This document shows, in pieces, positions 8,906-17,375 of a stretch of 51,639 bases of DNA. The position numbers and the translations under genes are program-made. The notes under the pieces are model-generated. The model was not told where the DNA came from and did not search any database. It saw nothing but the letters and a program-made list of their open reading frames with translations. This DNA is from Roseitalea sp. MMSF_3546. Lineage in GTDB: Bacteria; Pseudomonadota; Alphaproteobacteria; Rhizobiales; Rhizobiaceae. Positions within the stretch are counted from its first letter, which is position 1. Every line of letters begins with the position of its first letter. The stretch is taken from NCBI RefSeq assembly GCF_030732865.1, contig NZ_JASHKB010000027.1:1-51639 (forward strand), written 5' to 3'.

Positions 8906-9843
8906 GCGTCTTGCTCCCAATCAAGGATCATCTTCGTGCAGCCCGGATCATCGAAGGCCGTCCGGTAGGCCGTGTCCGCGCTTCGTGCCGGCGCGGTGTG
9001 GGAAATCAGGCCGGAAAGATCGAGCCGGCCGGCCGCCACCAGTTCGAGCACGGCGCGCACGTCGGCCGGCTGGAACTCGGCGGCGATGGCAATCTGCGCC
9101 TCGCGCATGAAGGCGGGCGGGAACGTGAAGCTGAGCGGCCTGGCGTAGAAACCGGCGAGGACGATCTCGCCGCGGCGCCGCAGCCGCGAGACGGCCAGAT
9201 CGAGGATGCCGACATCGCCGCTGGCATCGATGATGCGGGCATAGTCGCGCCGATCGTCGTCGTCGGCATTGGTCAGGGCATAGCCGCGCGCGCCATCGAG
9301 CCGGGCCGGGTTGATCTCCCAGAGCGTCGGCGCATCGCCGCCCAGCGCGATCGCGATACGCGCGAGCAGCCGGCCCAGAACGCCATGGCCGACGATCAGA
9401 TCGGGCAGCGGGCCGCCGCCGAGCACGAGCGCGTGATGGGCCGTGGCGGCGAGCGCCAGCAGGACGGCGTCCTGGCCGAGCGCATCGGTGACCGGATAGA
9501 CCTTGCCCGCATCGACGACCAAGGTGGCGGCGGTCGCGCCGAACAGCGGGCGCACATCGTCATAGCAGCGCGCGCCGGGCACGAAGACCAGAGTGCCTTC
9601 TTCAAGCGCGCAATCCTCGGCGGCCTCGACGACACGGCCCACCGATTCGTAGCCCGGAACCAGCGGATAGCCCATGCCGGGGAAGGTCGGCATGGTGCCG
9701 TCCCACAGCATCTTCTCGGTGCCGGTGGAAATGCCGCTCCAGTTGACGTCGACAACCGCCTGGCCCGCCTGCGGGTGCGTCAGCGCCACGTCGCGCAGGG
9801 CGATGTGCCTTGGCTGTTCGAGTACGATCGCGGTCGTTTCCAT
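8902..9843 (-). CDS. bchC: Bacteriochlorophyllide 3-hydroxyethyl dehydrogenase BchC
   Basis: The 313-residue product is an MDR-family alcohol dehydrogenase that oxidises the 3-(1-hydroxyethyl) group to acetyl, a late step in bacteriochlorophyll a synthesis. Seen are the GroES-like N-terminus with NWSGISTGTEKMLWDG, the PLVPGYESVGRV motif and a Rossmann-type PDLIVGHGVLGRLLARI stretch. It opens the bchCXYZ part of the superoperon and overlaps bchX by 4 bp. A PpsR-box pair lies 47-90 bp upstream of its start. Confidence 0.95.
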   Translation of the reverse strand: METTAIVLEQPRHIALRDVALTHPQAGQAVVDVNWSGISTGTEKMLWDGTMPTFPGMGYPLVPGYESVGRVVEAAEDCALEEGTLVFVPGARCYDDVRPLFGATAATLVVDAGKVYPVTDALGQDAVLLALAATAHHALVLGGGPLPDLIVGHGVLGRLLARIAIALGGDAPTLWEINPARLDGARGYALTNADDDDRRDYARIIDASGDVGILDLAVSRLRRRGEIVLAGFYARPLSFTFPPAFMREAQIAIAAEFQPADVRAVLELVAAGRLDLSGLISHTAPARSADTAYRTAFDDPGCTKMILDWEQDA

Positions 9844-9889
9844 TGCCTTGGGCCTGGCGCCATTTTGTGGCGTCGGCGCTTCCTCCGAG

Positions 9890-9933
9890 CGTCATCCTAA
9901 AATGACAGGCTAAGGTGTCAACTATTTTTTACA
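9890..9933 (-). promoter_or_regulatory. bchC promoter with paired PpsR/CrtJ boxes
   Basis: Box 1 at 9916-9933 is TGT-N12-ACA exactly. Box 2 at 9890-9907 is CGT-N12-ACA, one base off. The gap is exactly 8 bp, the spacing known for cooperative CrtJ/PpsR binding at bchC in Rhodobacter. On the minus strand a TTGACA (9916-9921) lies in box 1 and TAGGAT (9894-9899) in box 2, 16 bp apart, so the repressor would cover both promoter elements. Boxes and spacing are seen; repression by oxygen is inferred from the family. Confidence 0.88.
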
Positions 9934-9953
9934 CCTATTTGTCCGAAGATGCT

Positions 9954-11141
9954 TCAGATTTGGGCAGAGACCAGGCTCGCCACGACCGGCATTGTCGTTG
10001 CGTGGCTGCGCATGCGGATGAAGCCGGCCGCGCGCAGCAATGCGAAGATGTCCGCGGGCGTCCGGCAGCGGCCCGAGCGCATGGCGAGCAGATAGAAGGT
10101 GAAATAGGCCGCCACGAGCTTGCCGCCGGGTGTGTCGCCGGCCATGGGCTCGCCGATGATCAGCGTGTCGCCGGGATCCATGGCGCGGCGGATGTTGGTC
10201 AGGATGCGAAGGGCCGCCTCGTCGTCGTGGTCGTAAAGGACGCGGATCAGGGCGTAGCAATCGGGCTCGCCAGGAATCGGATCGTCGAAGAACGAGCCGC
10301 CATGAATGGTCAGGCGCGGGCCAAGGATGCCGCGGCCGAGGCGATCGCGGGCACGGTTGGCGACCGCCGGCAGGTCGAACAGGTCGAGCTCAAGGTCCTT
10401 CCAGCGTTCGCCCGCCGCGGCGATGAAAGCGCCGTCGCCGCCGCCAATGTCGATCAGCCGGGCGTGGCCGGCCATGGAATAGGCATCGAGCACCTCGGCG
10501 ATGACCATGTCCTGGCTGACGCGCATCAATTCGGAATAGGCGGCCGCGTCCGGGGCGCCCGGCTCGCCGCCGACATAGGACCAGAAGCGCGAGGTCGCGG
10601 TCTCGGCCGGCGGGTCGCGCAGCAGCGCCACCGGATCGGCAAGGTCGCGATAGACCATGGCGTGATGGCGGACCATGGCGGCGATGCCGGGGCTGGCCGC
10701 GACGACGGCGCCATGGTCGGCGAGCGTCCATCGGCCATCGCCTGTTGTGCAGACGAGATCGAGCCCTTCGGCGGCGCGCAGGAGACGTTCGGTGGCCTCG
10801 GGCGTCAGCGCGACCTGCCGGGCGATCTCCGCCACGCCCAGCGGGGCTGGCGCGAGCCGTGCGAACAGGTCCAGCTCGACGCAGGCGAGCAGGATCTGCG
10901 CATTGGCAAAGCCGGCGGTGATGGCGAACAGACCGTTGGCGCGGCGATTGGCGATGCGGCGCAGGCCGGGCAGGCGCCGCGACAGGCGCCGGAAGCCCGG
11001 ATCGCCGATCATGCCGTTGCGCCAGAGCCGGAAGCGGTCGCGATAGGAAAGGGAGCCGGGGGCCGGTTTCGTCGATGGCATGGGCGGGTCGCGCGGGGCG
11101 ATGCTTGCGCCGCGTTCGTCAAGTCGGGCGGCGTCGGTCAC
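9954..11141 (-). CDS. crtF: Carotenoid O-methyltransferase CrtF
   Basis: This 395-residue SAM-dependent methyltransferase of the acetylserotonin type methylates the 1-hydroxyl of demethylspheroidene or rhodopin derivatives. It shows an N-terminal dimerisation and winged-helix region (YRDRFRLWRNGMIGDPGFR onward), the SAM motif LIDIGGGDGAFI and a later DCYALIRVLYDHDDEAA segment. The start is a GTG at 11141, 5 bp after the crtE stop. An ATG 20 codons inside (11081) is possible, since homology begins after it and neither start has a clear ribosome site. It is cotranscribed with crtE. Confidence 0.93.
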   Translation of the reverse strand: MTDAARLDERGASIAPRDPPMPSTKPAPGSLSYRDRFRLWRNGMIGDPGFRRLSRRLPGLRRIANRRANGLFAITAGFANAQILLACVELDLFARLAPAPLGVAEIARQVALTPEATERLLRAAEGLDLVCTTGDGRWTLADHGAVVAASPGIAAMVRHHAMVYRDLADPVALLRDPPAETATSRFWSYVGGEPGAPDAAAYSELMRVSQDMVIAEVLDAYSMAGHARLIDIGGGDGAFIAAAGERWKDLELDLFDLPAVANRARDRLGRGILGPRLTIHGGSFFDDPIPGEPDCYALIRVLYDHDDEAALRILTNIRRAMDPGDTLIIGEPMAGDTPGGKLVAAYFTFYLLAMRSGRCRTPADIFALLRAAGFIRMRSHATTMPVVASLVSAQI

Positions 11142-11146
11142 GGCGC

Positions 11147-12016
11147 TCAGGCGGCGTTGGAGGCCAGGCCCTTGGGCATCAGCCGCTTGGCCTCGCCGGC
11201 GATGAGCTGGCGCAGGAGCGGCGCGCCGGGACAGTCGGGAACGGCGGCAACGGTCTGCAGCACCATGTCCTGCAACCTTGCGACCGTCGCGGCGATGCCA
11301 CCTTCGGCGACCGCGTTGGGCCGGCCATTATGCGCATCCTGGCCGACCGGCTTGCCCAGTTCGGCTTCGGTAGCGGCGGCATCGCGCAGATCGTCGGCCA
11401 CCTGATAGGCGGCGCCGAGCCGGTCGCCGACGGCCCGCCAGGGCTGCGGATCGGCGCCGGCCGCGATGGCACCGGCCACGGTTGCGCCGGTGAACAGCGA
11501 GGCCGTCTTGGCCCGATGGTATTCGGCGAGCGGGGCGTCCTGCTCGCTCTCCCAGGCCTGTCCGGCGACGAGCCCGTGCGGCATGCCGGCGGCGCGCGCC
11601 ACCGTGCCGACCAGCGGGGCGATCAGGTGCGGGCTGGCCACGCATTCGCGCGCGATCGTCTCGAATGCGGCGATGATCAGCGCATCGCCCGTCAGCAGCG
11701 CCAGCGCTTCCGAATAGGCGGCGTGCACCGAGGGCTTGCCGCGCCGCGTCGCCGCATCGTCGAAACACGGCATGTCGTCATGGACGAGCGAGGCACAGTG
11801 GATCAGCTCGACGGCGACGGCGGCGGCGTCGGCCGCTTCCGGGTTGTCATCGCCGCAGGCCATCGCCACGGCCAGGCACAGCCGCGGCCGGATGCGCGCG
11901 CCGCCCGGAAAGACGGCGTAGCGCAGCGCTTCGGCGATCCGCGGCGGCTGGCCGCCGGCGGTGGACAGCTTTATGCTTCGCTCGAGCGCACGCTCGATCC
12001 GCGCGTTCATATCCAT
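11147..12016 (-). CDS. crtE: Geranylgeranyl diphosphate synthase CrtE
   Basis: The 289-residue polyprenyl synthase makes GGPP, the shared precursor of carotenoids and the phytyl-type tail. The first aspartate-rich motif DDMPCFDD is at residues 80-87 and the second, DDLRD, at 208-212. I chose the ATG at 12016, with GGGAG about 9 bases upstream. The frame extends to a TTG at 12049, but that codon overlaps the -10 element and a PpsR box. It is the first gene of the long minus-strand superoperon. Confidence 0.94.
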   Translation of the reverse strand: MDMNARIERALERSIKLSTAGGQPPRIAEALRYAVFPGGARIRPRLCLAVAMACGDDNPEAADAAAVAVELIHCASLVHDDMPCFDDAATRRGKPSVHAAYSEALALLTGDALIIAAFETIARECVASPHLIAPLVGTVARAAGMPHGLVAGQAWESEQDAPLAEYHRAKTASLFTGATVAGAIAAGADPQPWRAVGDRLGAAYQVADDLRDAAATEAELGKPVGQDAHNGRPNAVAEGGIAATVARLQDMVLQTVAAVPDCPGAPLLRQLIAGEAKRLMPKGLASNAA

Positions 12017-12043
12017 GGAGCGTTCTCCCGCGGTTCGCCGAAA

Positions 12044-12087
12044 CGTCAATTTACATCGACATTCGATACTGTAAAATCAAATTGACA
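12044..12087 (-). promoter_or_regulatory. crtE/crtD divergent promoter with paired PpsR/CrtJ boxes
   Basis: TGT-N12-ACA is exact at 12070-12087 and CGT-N12-ACA lies at 12044-12061, again 8 bp apart. On the minus strand TTTACA (12070-12075) and TAAATT (12048-12053) form a -35/-10 pair with a 16-bp spacer, inside the two boxes. This is the same geometry as at bchC. The pair sits between crtE and the divergent crtD and could control both. No convincing plus-strand -10 for crtD was found. Confidence 0.87.
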
Positions 12088-12128
12088 CATCGAGGCCAAA
12101 TGTCAACGCGGTACAGCGCAAAGGCAGC

Positions 12129-13697
12129 ATGAACACGATCGGACAGCGCCAGCGAATTGTTGTCATCGGCGCCGGCATGGGCGGGCTGGCGGCGAGCATC
12201 CGGCTCGCCGGCCATGGCTATGACGTGCTCGTCATCGAGGCGCAGGAGAGCCCGGGCGGCAAGGCGCGGCATGTGGCGGTGGACGATGCGCACATCGATG
12301 CCGGGCCGACGGTGTTCACCATGAAATGGGTGTTCGACCGGCTGCTGGCCGAAAAGGGGCTGGCGCTCGAGGACGAGGTCGAGCTTGGCCAGGCCGGCAC
12401 GCTGGCGCGGCATGCCTGGCCCGACGGCTCGATGCTCGACCTGCATGCCGACATAGACGCTTCGGTCGAGGCGATCGCCGAATTCTCCGACCGTGCCAAT
12501 GCCGAGGGCTATCGCCGCTTCTGTTCACACTCGCGGGCGATCTTCGAGACGCTCAAGGAGCCGTTCATCGCCGGCCAGCGGCCGAGCATGGCCGGGTTCA
12601 TCGCCCGGCTCGGGCCGCTGTCGATCCGCCGGCATCTGATGCTCAAGCCGTTCACCATGCTGTGGCCGGCGCTGGGACGGTACTTCACCGATCCGCGCCT
12701 GCGGCAATTGTTTGCGCGCTATGCGACCTATGTGGGCTCCTCGCCCTTCATGACGCCGGCGACGCTGATGCTGATCGCCCATGTCGAGCAGGACGGGGTG
12801 TGGACCGTCAGGGGCGGCATGCACGCGCTGGCGCAGGGGCTGGTGCGGCTGGGCGCGCGCTGCGGCGTGCGCCACCGGTTCGGCGCGCGGGTCGAACGCA
12901 TCGTCACCCATGGCAGCCGTGTCACCGGCGTGGTGCTCGAGGACGGCGAGGCGGTCGAGGCCTCGGCGATCGTCTTCAATGGCGATGTGTCGGCGCTCGC
13001 CGGCGGGCTGCTGGGCAAGGCGGCGACGGCCGCCGGCGCCAAGCCCGTGCCGCCGGACAAGCGGTCCATCTCGGCGATCGCGGTGGCCGGGCTGATGGCG
13101 CCGCCCGATTTCCCGCTCGCCCATCACACCGTCTTCTTCGGCAGCGACTATCGGGACGAGTTCGCGGCGATCTTCGAGCGGCGCACTGTCACCGCCGAGC
13201 CCACAACCTACATCTGCGCGCAGGATCGCGCGTCGGACGGAACGCTGTCCGAGGCGGCCCGCAAGGCCGGGCGGGAGCGCTTCCTGATGCTGATCAACGC
13301 GCCGGCGGACGGCGACCTGAAAGACTATACGGCCGGGGAGATCGACCGATGCATGGACAAGGCCATGACGGTGCTGCGCCGGGGCGGGCTGACCCTCGAT
13401 CGGGCGGCGATGCGCGTGCACACGACCGCGCCGGACGGGTTCGCCCGGCTGTTTCCGGGCAGCGGGGGCGCGATCTACGGGCGGGCGTCGCACGGGTGGA
13501 TGGCGTCGTTCAAGCGGCCGGGGGCGCGCACGAGGATATGGGGCCTGTACCTGGCGGGCGGCAGCGTGCATCCGGGGCCGGGGGTGCCGATGGCGACCCT
13601 TTCCGGGATGCTGGCGGGGGACGCGTTTCTGTCGGACCGGTTTTCGACAGCGCGGTTCCAGGACGCGGCTATCTCTGGTGGTATGTCGACGGAATGA
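12129..13697 (+). CDS. crtD: Carotenoid 3,4-desaturase CrtD
   Basis: This 522-residue FAD-dependent phytoene-desaturase-family enzyme introduces the C-3,4 double bond into 1-hydroxy carotenoids. The dinucleotide motif VVIGAGMGGLAASIRLA lies at about residues 11-27, followed by the CrtD-type DAGPTVFTMKWVFD. A C-terminal FAD region LAGGSVHPGPGVPMATLSG matches the family. The ATG at 12129 follows AAGG. Its 3' end overlaps the start of crtC (ATGA at 13694). The last 25 residues appear shaped by that overlap, since the other frame there encodes CrtC-like sequence. Confidence 0.94.
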   Translation: MNTIGQRQRIVVIGAGMGGLAASIRLAGHGYDVLVIEAQESPGGKARHVAVDDAHIDAGPTVFTMKWVFDRLLAEKGLALEDEVELGQAGTLARHAWPDGSMLDLHADIDASVEAIAEFSDRANAEGYRRFCSHSRAIFETLKEPFIAGQRPSMAGFIARLGPLSIRRHLMLKPFTMLWPALGRYFTDPRLRQLFARYATYVGSSPFMTPATLMLIAHVEQDGVWTVRGGMHALAQGLVRLGARCGVRHRFGARVERIVTHGSRVTGVVLEDGEAVEASAIVFNGDVSALAGGLLGKAATAAGAKPVPPDKRSISAIAVAGLMAPPDFPLAHHTVFFGSDYRDEFAAIFERRTVTAEPTTYICAQDRASDGTLSEAARKAGRERFLMLINAPADGDLKDYTAGEIDRCMDKAMTVLRRGGLTLDRAAMRVHTTAPDGFARLFPGSGGAIYGRASHGWMASFKRPGARTRIWGLYLAGGSVHPGPGVPMATLSGMLAGDAFLSDRFSTARFQDAAISGGMSTE

Positions 13698-14593
13698 GCG
13701 ATTGCGGCCGCTACGGCGTGTCGGTCATCGCGTTCGTCGGCTCGGTGTTCTCGCCCTATTACGCCTGGCGCGGCCGGCGCGATCCGGACGATCATGTGTG
13801 CATCAACGTGGCGCTCTACGCGCCGGGCGGCAATCGCTGGACGATGACCGAGCGCGGCCGGTCGGCGCTCGATCGGGGGCCGGGCCATTTCCGGGTCGGA
13901 CCGAGCCGGCTCGACTGGGACGGCCGGGCGCTGACCATCGCCTTTGACGAGATCGCGGTGCCGCGGCCACCGCGCCAGTTCCTGCCGCAGCGCGTGGCGG
14001 GGCGGATCACGCTGGTCCCGCACGCGATCACGGGGCGCACCTTCGACATCGACCTGGCCGGCAGGCAGCGCTGGTGGCCGATCGCGCCCTCCGGCGACAT
14101 CGCCGTCGAGTTCGACAAGGGCGGCATTCCCGACTGGACCGGGCACGGCTATCTGGACAGCAATTGGGGGACGGTCGGGCTCGAGCACAGTTTCGTGCGC
14201 TGGGACTGGGCGCGCGGTGCCCTGGCCGACGGCGAGTCGGTGATCCTTTATGACGCCGATCTGATCGACGGGCGCAAGGCCTTTCTCGTGCTGCGGATCG
14301 ATGCCGAAGGGCGGGTCGCCGAAAAGGGCGAATTGCCATGGAGCGCGCTCGAGCGCGGGTTCTGGGGCGTCGGCCGGGGCGCCCATGCCGATCCCGGACA
14401 TCGCCCGGTGATCGCGCGGACGCTCGAGGACGGCCCGTTCTACATGCGCTCGCTGGTCGACACCGTGCTGTTCGGCCAGAAGGTTCGGCTGATGCACGAA
14501 AGCCTGTCGGGCACGCGCTTTGCCAATCCGATCGTCAAGGCGATGCTGCCGTTCCGCATGCCGCGCCGGGCACACTATCAGCCGCGCGCATGA
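13694..14593 (+). CDS. crtC: Carotenoid 1,2-hydratase CrtC
   Basis: The 299-residue product matches the hydroxyneurosporene synthase family, which hydrates the terminal isoprene double bond. Seen are IAFVGSVFSPYYAW near the start, RWWPIAPSGDIAVEF, and DSNWGTVGLEHSFVRWDWAR, a core motif of the fold. The ATG at 13694 overlaps the crtD stop. Homology seems to continue upstream in the same frame (GYLWWYVDGM), where the nearest ATG is at 13538, so the true start may be inside crtD. It converges on a small minus-strand gene with a 16-bp overlap. Confidence 0.92.
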   Translation: MSDCGRYGVSVIAFVGSVFSPYYAWRGRRDPDDHVCINVALYAPGGNRWTMTERGRSALDRGPGHFRVGPSRLDWDGRALTIAFDEIAVPRPPRQFLPQRVAGRITLVPHAITGRTFDIDLAGRQRWWPIAPSGDIAVEFDKGGIPDWTGHGYLDSNWGTVGLEHSFVRWDWARGALADGESVILYDADLIDGRKAFLVLRIDAEGRVAEKGELPWSALERGFWGVGRGAHADPGHRPVIARTLEDGPFYMRSLVDTVLFGQKVRLMHESLSGTRFANPIVKAMLPFRMPRRAHYQPRA

Positions 14594-14739
14594 GGTGCCT
14601 TGTCGCCGGCGGCGTCGCGCTCGGCCTCGCGCGCCTTGCGCGCCTTGACGTCGCGGTTCAGCGAGCGCATCTGCCAGACATAGAAGATGGCGAATGCCAC
14701 CGCGCCGAAGATCACCTCGATGATGCCGACATATTCCAT
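14578..14739 (-). CDS. Small single-span membrane protein of the photosynthesis cluster
   Basis: A 53-residue ORF starts at an ATG with AAGGGGG upstream, 14 bp past the crtB stop, so it is the last gene of bchIDO-crtIB. It begins MEYVGIIEVIFGAVAFAIFY, a membrane helix. A strongly charged tail follows (RSLNRDVKARKAREAERD), which predicts a cytoplasmic C-terminus. From memory, similar tiny unnamed proteins occur in photosynthesis clusters of other Hyphomicrobiales, but I know no function. Its stop codon overlaps the 3' end of crtC. The ribosome site and operon position argue that it is real. Confidence 0.68.
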   Translation of the reverse strand: MEYVGIIEVIFGAVAFAIFYVWQMRSLNRDVKARKAREAERDAAGDKAPHARG

Positions 14740-14753
14740 CGAGCGTTCCCCCT

Positions 14754-15791
14754 TCAGCGCTGGACCGCTTCGAGCGCCTGGCGGCGACTGTGCGCCTCGG
14801 CCATGATTTCCAGCATGCGTCCGAACTTGGCATCGAACCCGCGCGGCGCGCTCGGGTCGCGGTCGGCCGCCCATTCGACCAGGCTCTGCACGGACGGGTG
14901 GGGCGGATCGGACATGGGCGGGCGCAGCGGAAACGGCGCCAGCGCGGCGACGGCGATCAGCTCGCCCTTGCGACGCGCGGTGGTGTAGGCCCGCGCATCG
15001 ATGCTGTTGCATCCGGCCCGCCGGATCTCGCGGCCGATCTCCTGATAGATCAGGGCCGCCGAGCGGATGGCGGGGCGACAGTCGAGCGGCAGGCCGGCGA
15101 CGCCCGTCAGCGCACGGTCATAGAGCTGGTCGGCGATGTCGAGCAGCCGGGAAACGACGGCGCCCAGCGCTGGCGTGAAACGCGGCGCGGCGCGCAACCG
15201 GTCCGGATCGATGCCGGCCTCGTCGAGCCATCGCAGCGGCAGATAGATGCGCCCGCGGCGGGCATCCTCGCCGACATCGCGGGCGATATTGGTCAGTTGC
15301 ATGGCAAGGCCGAGATCGGCGGCGCGGGCCAGGACGGCGCGCTCGCGCGTGCCCATGACCAGCGTCATCATCACGCCGACGGTGGCGGCGACGCGGGCGG
15401 CATAGTCCATCAGCGCGTCAAGCGTCTCGTAATCGCGACCGGCCTCGTCCCAGCCATAGCCCTCGATCAGGGCGAGCGGGATCTCGCGCGGGATGCGATA
15501 TGTGCGGGCGACGGCGGCGAAGGCCCGGTCGCAAACCAGGTCGATCGGCCGGCCGTCATAGATCAGCTCGATACGCCGGCGCAGGCGGTCGGAGGCATGG
15601 CCGTCATTGTGCGCGTCGTCGACGAGATCGTCCGAGGAGCGGCAGAAGGCATAAAGGGCGCGCGCGGCCAGCCGCTCGTTGCGCGGCAGCAGGCGCGAGG
15701 CGGCGTAAAACGACTTCGAGCCCGCCCGGATGCTCTCATGGCACAGGCGCCGGTCATGGGCGCTCAACAGCGGCGGGCTAGACGCGCTCAT
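14754..15791 (-). CDS. crtB: Phytoene synthase CrtB
   Basis: The 345-residue squalene/phytoene-synthase-family enzyme joins two GGPP molecules to form 15-cis-phytoene. The first aspartate motif DDLVDD is at residues 54-59. The second, NIARDVGEDARRGRIYLP, is at about 168-185, with the QLTNIARD context of phytoene synthases. I chose the ATG at 15791 because family homology starts about 20 residues later. The 14-bp overlap with the crtI stop suggests translational coupling. The upstream part of the open frame is a crtI shadow. Confidence 0.95.
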   Translation of the reverse strand: MSASSPPLLSAHDRRLCHESIRAGSKSFYAASRLLPRNERLAARALYAFCRSSDDLVDDAHNDGHASDRLRRRIELIYDGRPIDLVCDRAFAAVARTYRIPREIPLALIEGYGWDEAGRDYETLDALMDYAARVAATVGVMMTLVMGTRERAVLARAADLGLAMQLTNIARDVGEDARRGRIYLPLRWLDEAGIDPDRLRAAPRFTPALGAVVSRLLDIADQLYDRALTGVAGLPLDCRPAIRSAALIYQEIGREIRRAGCNSIDARAYTTARRKGELIAVAALAPFPLRPPMSDPPHPSVQSLVEWAADRDPSAPRGFDAKFGRMLEIMAEAHSRRQALEAVQR

Positions 15792-17313
15792 GGGCATGGG
15801 GGACGAGCTTGTCGAGAATGGCGGCCGAGGAGACGACGCCAGGCAGGCCGGCACCGGGATGAGTGCCGGCGCCGACAAGATAGAGGTCGCTGATCTCCTC
15901 GGAGATGTTGTGCGGCCGGAACCAGGCGAGCTGGAAGATGGTCGGCTCCATGCCGAAGGCCGCGCCCTTGGTCGACAGCAGCCGGTCCCGGAAATCGAGC
16001 GGCGTCATCATCTTCGAGGTCACCACCGCCTCGGGCAGGCCGGGCAGCAGGGTGCCCGCGAGGTAGGTCTCGATGCGCTTGCGGTAGGGCTCGGCCATTT
16101 CGGCCCAGTCGATATCGGCGTCAAGGTTGGGCACGGGCGCCAGCACGTAGAAGGCGTCGCATCCTTCGGGGGCGACCGAAGGATCGGTCGCCGAAGGCCG
16201 GTGAAGATAAAGGCTGAAATCGTCGGCGAGCACCTTGCGGTCGAAAATGTCGGCGAGCAGGCCCTGATAGCGCGGTCCCATCAGGATGGTGTGGTGGTCG
16301 ACATCGTCATAGCGACGGTTCGTGCCGAAATACCACACGAGCAGGCTCATGGAATATTTCATCCGGGCCAGCTTGCGGTCGGTCCAGCGCTTGCGGGTGT
16401 GGTTGCGCAGAAGGTGGCTGTAGGTCCAGCCGGCCTCGGCATTGGACACGACCAGATCGGCGCGCAGGCTGTCGCCATCGGAAAGGCGCACACCGCGCGC
16501 GGCGTCGCGCTCGACGACGATCTCGTCGACCTCGGTGGCGAGCCGGAACGTCGTGCCGTGGCGCTCGGCGAGATCGGCGATGCCGCGCGCCAGTGCACCG
16601 GTGCCGCCCATCGCGTAGTGGACGCCGTATTCGCGCTCGAGATAGGAGATCAGGCTCATCACGCCCGACGTGCGCATCGGATTGCCGCCGATGAACAGCG
16701 GATGAAAGCTCAGCGACTGGCGCACCTGCTCGTTGCGCACATATCGGGAGACCAGGCCATGCACGGACCGGTCGGCGCGCCGCGCGATCAGGCCCGGCAT
16801 GGACCCGATCATCGTCGTCAGCCTGTTGAACGGCCGGTCGATCATCTTCTGAAAGCCGGTCTTGAAGCATTTGTGGCTTTCGACGAGGAATTCCTCGTAA
16901 CCGCTGACGTCGCCGGGCTCGAAGGCGGCGATCTCCTGGCGCATCTTGTCGCCGTCCGACCAGCAGCGGAACTGGCGGCCGTCATCGAAGCGGATGGTGT
17001 AGTAGGGCTCCATCGGCTTGAGCGTGACGTGGTCGGCCATGCGTTCGCCGCACAGCGACCACAATTGCTCGAAGATGAAGGGCGCGGTGATGATGGTCGG
17101 CCCGGCATCGAAGGTGAAGCCGTCCTGGCGATGCACATAGGCGCGGCCGCCGATCCGGTCGAGCTTGTCGATCACGGTGACGCGGTAGCCGCGCGCGCAA
17201 AGGCGCACGGCCGCGGCCAGCCCGCCGAAGCCGGCGCCGATGACGATGGCATGGGGACGAGCGTCGGTCTGAGCGGGAGCGGCGGTCGGCGGCGGCTGGT
17301 GAACGGTCATCAT
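15778..17313 (-). CDS. crtI: Phytoene desaturase CrtI
   Basis: This 511-residue FAD-dependent desaturase converts phytoene to neurosporene or lycopene. The number of steps cannot be read from sequence. Seen are the Rossmann motif AIVIGAGFGGLAAAVRL at about residues 21-37, the GGRAYVHRQDGFTFDAGPTI stretch, and the C-terminal GAGTHPGAGLPGVVSSA signature. Two adjacent ATGs (17313, 17310) are possible starts and neither has a clear ribosome site. A GTG at 17379 gives a longer frame with no homology. It lies 62 bp after bchO. Confidence 0.95.
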   Translation of the reverse strand: MMTVHQPPPTAAPAQTDARPHAIVIGAGFGGLAAAVRLCARGYRVTVIDKLDRIGGRAYVHRQDGFTFDAGPTIITAPFIFEQLWSLCGERMADHVTLKPMEPYYTIRFDDGRQFRCWSDGDKMRQEIAAFEPGDVSGYEEFLVESHKCFKTGFQKMIDRPFNRLTTMIGSMPGLIARRADRSVHGLVSRYVRNEQVRQSLSFHPLFIGGNPMRTSGVMSLISYLEREYGVHYAMGGTGALARGIADLAERHGTTFRLATEVDEIVVERDAARGVRLSDGDSLRADLVVSNAEAGWTYSHLLRNHTRKRWTDRKLARMKYSMSLLVWYFGTNRRYDDVDHHTILMGPRYQGLLADIFDRKVLADDFSLYLHRPSATDPSVAPEGCDAFYVLAPVPNLDADIDWAEMAEPYRKRIETYLAGTLLPGLPEAVVTSKMMTPLDFRDRLLSTKGAAFGMEPTIFQLAWFRPHNISEEISDLYLVGAGTHPGAGLPGVVSSAAILDKLVPHAHERV

Positions 17314-17375
17314 GGCGCGGAAGTAAAAACTGCGGGTACTGGTTTGGCAAGCTGGCCCGAGCCGGGAAGCGGCCT

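Noticed and set aside
12101-12115. TGT...ACA next to the crtE/crtD box pair as a third PpsR box
   Set aside because: The spacing is 9, not 12, between TGT and ACA.
12326-14593. 755-codon frame suggesting a CrtD-CrtC fusion
   Set aside because: Most of it is the wrong frame of crtD. Only the end is crtC, with perhaps 20-50 codons of upstream homology, reported separately.
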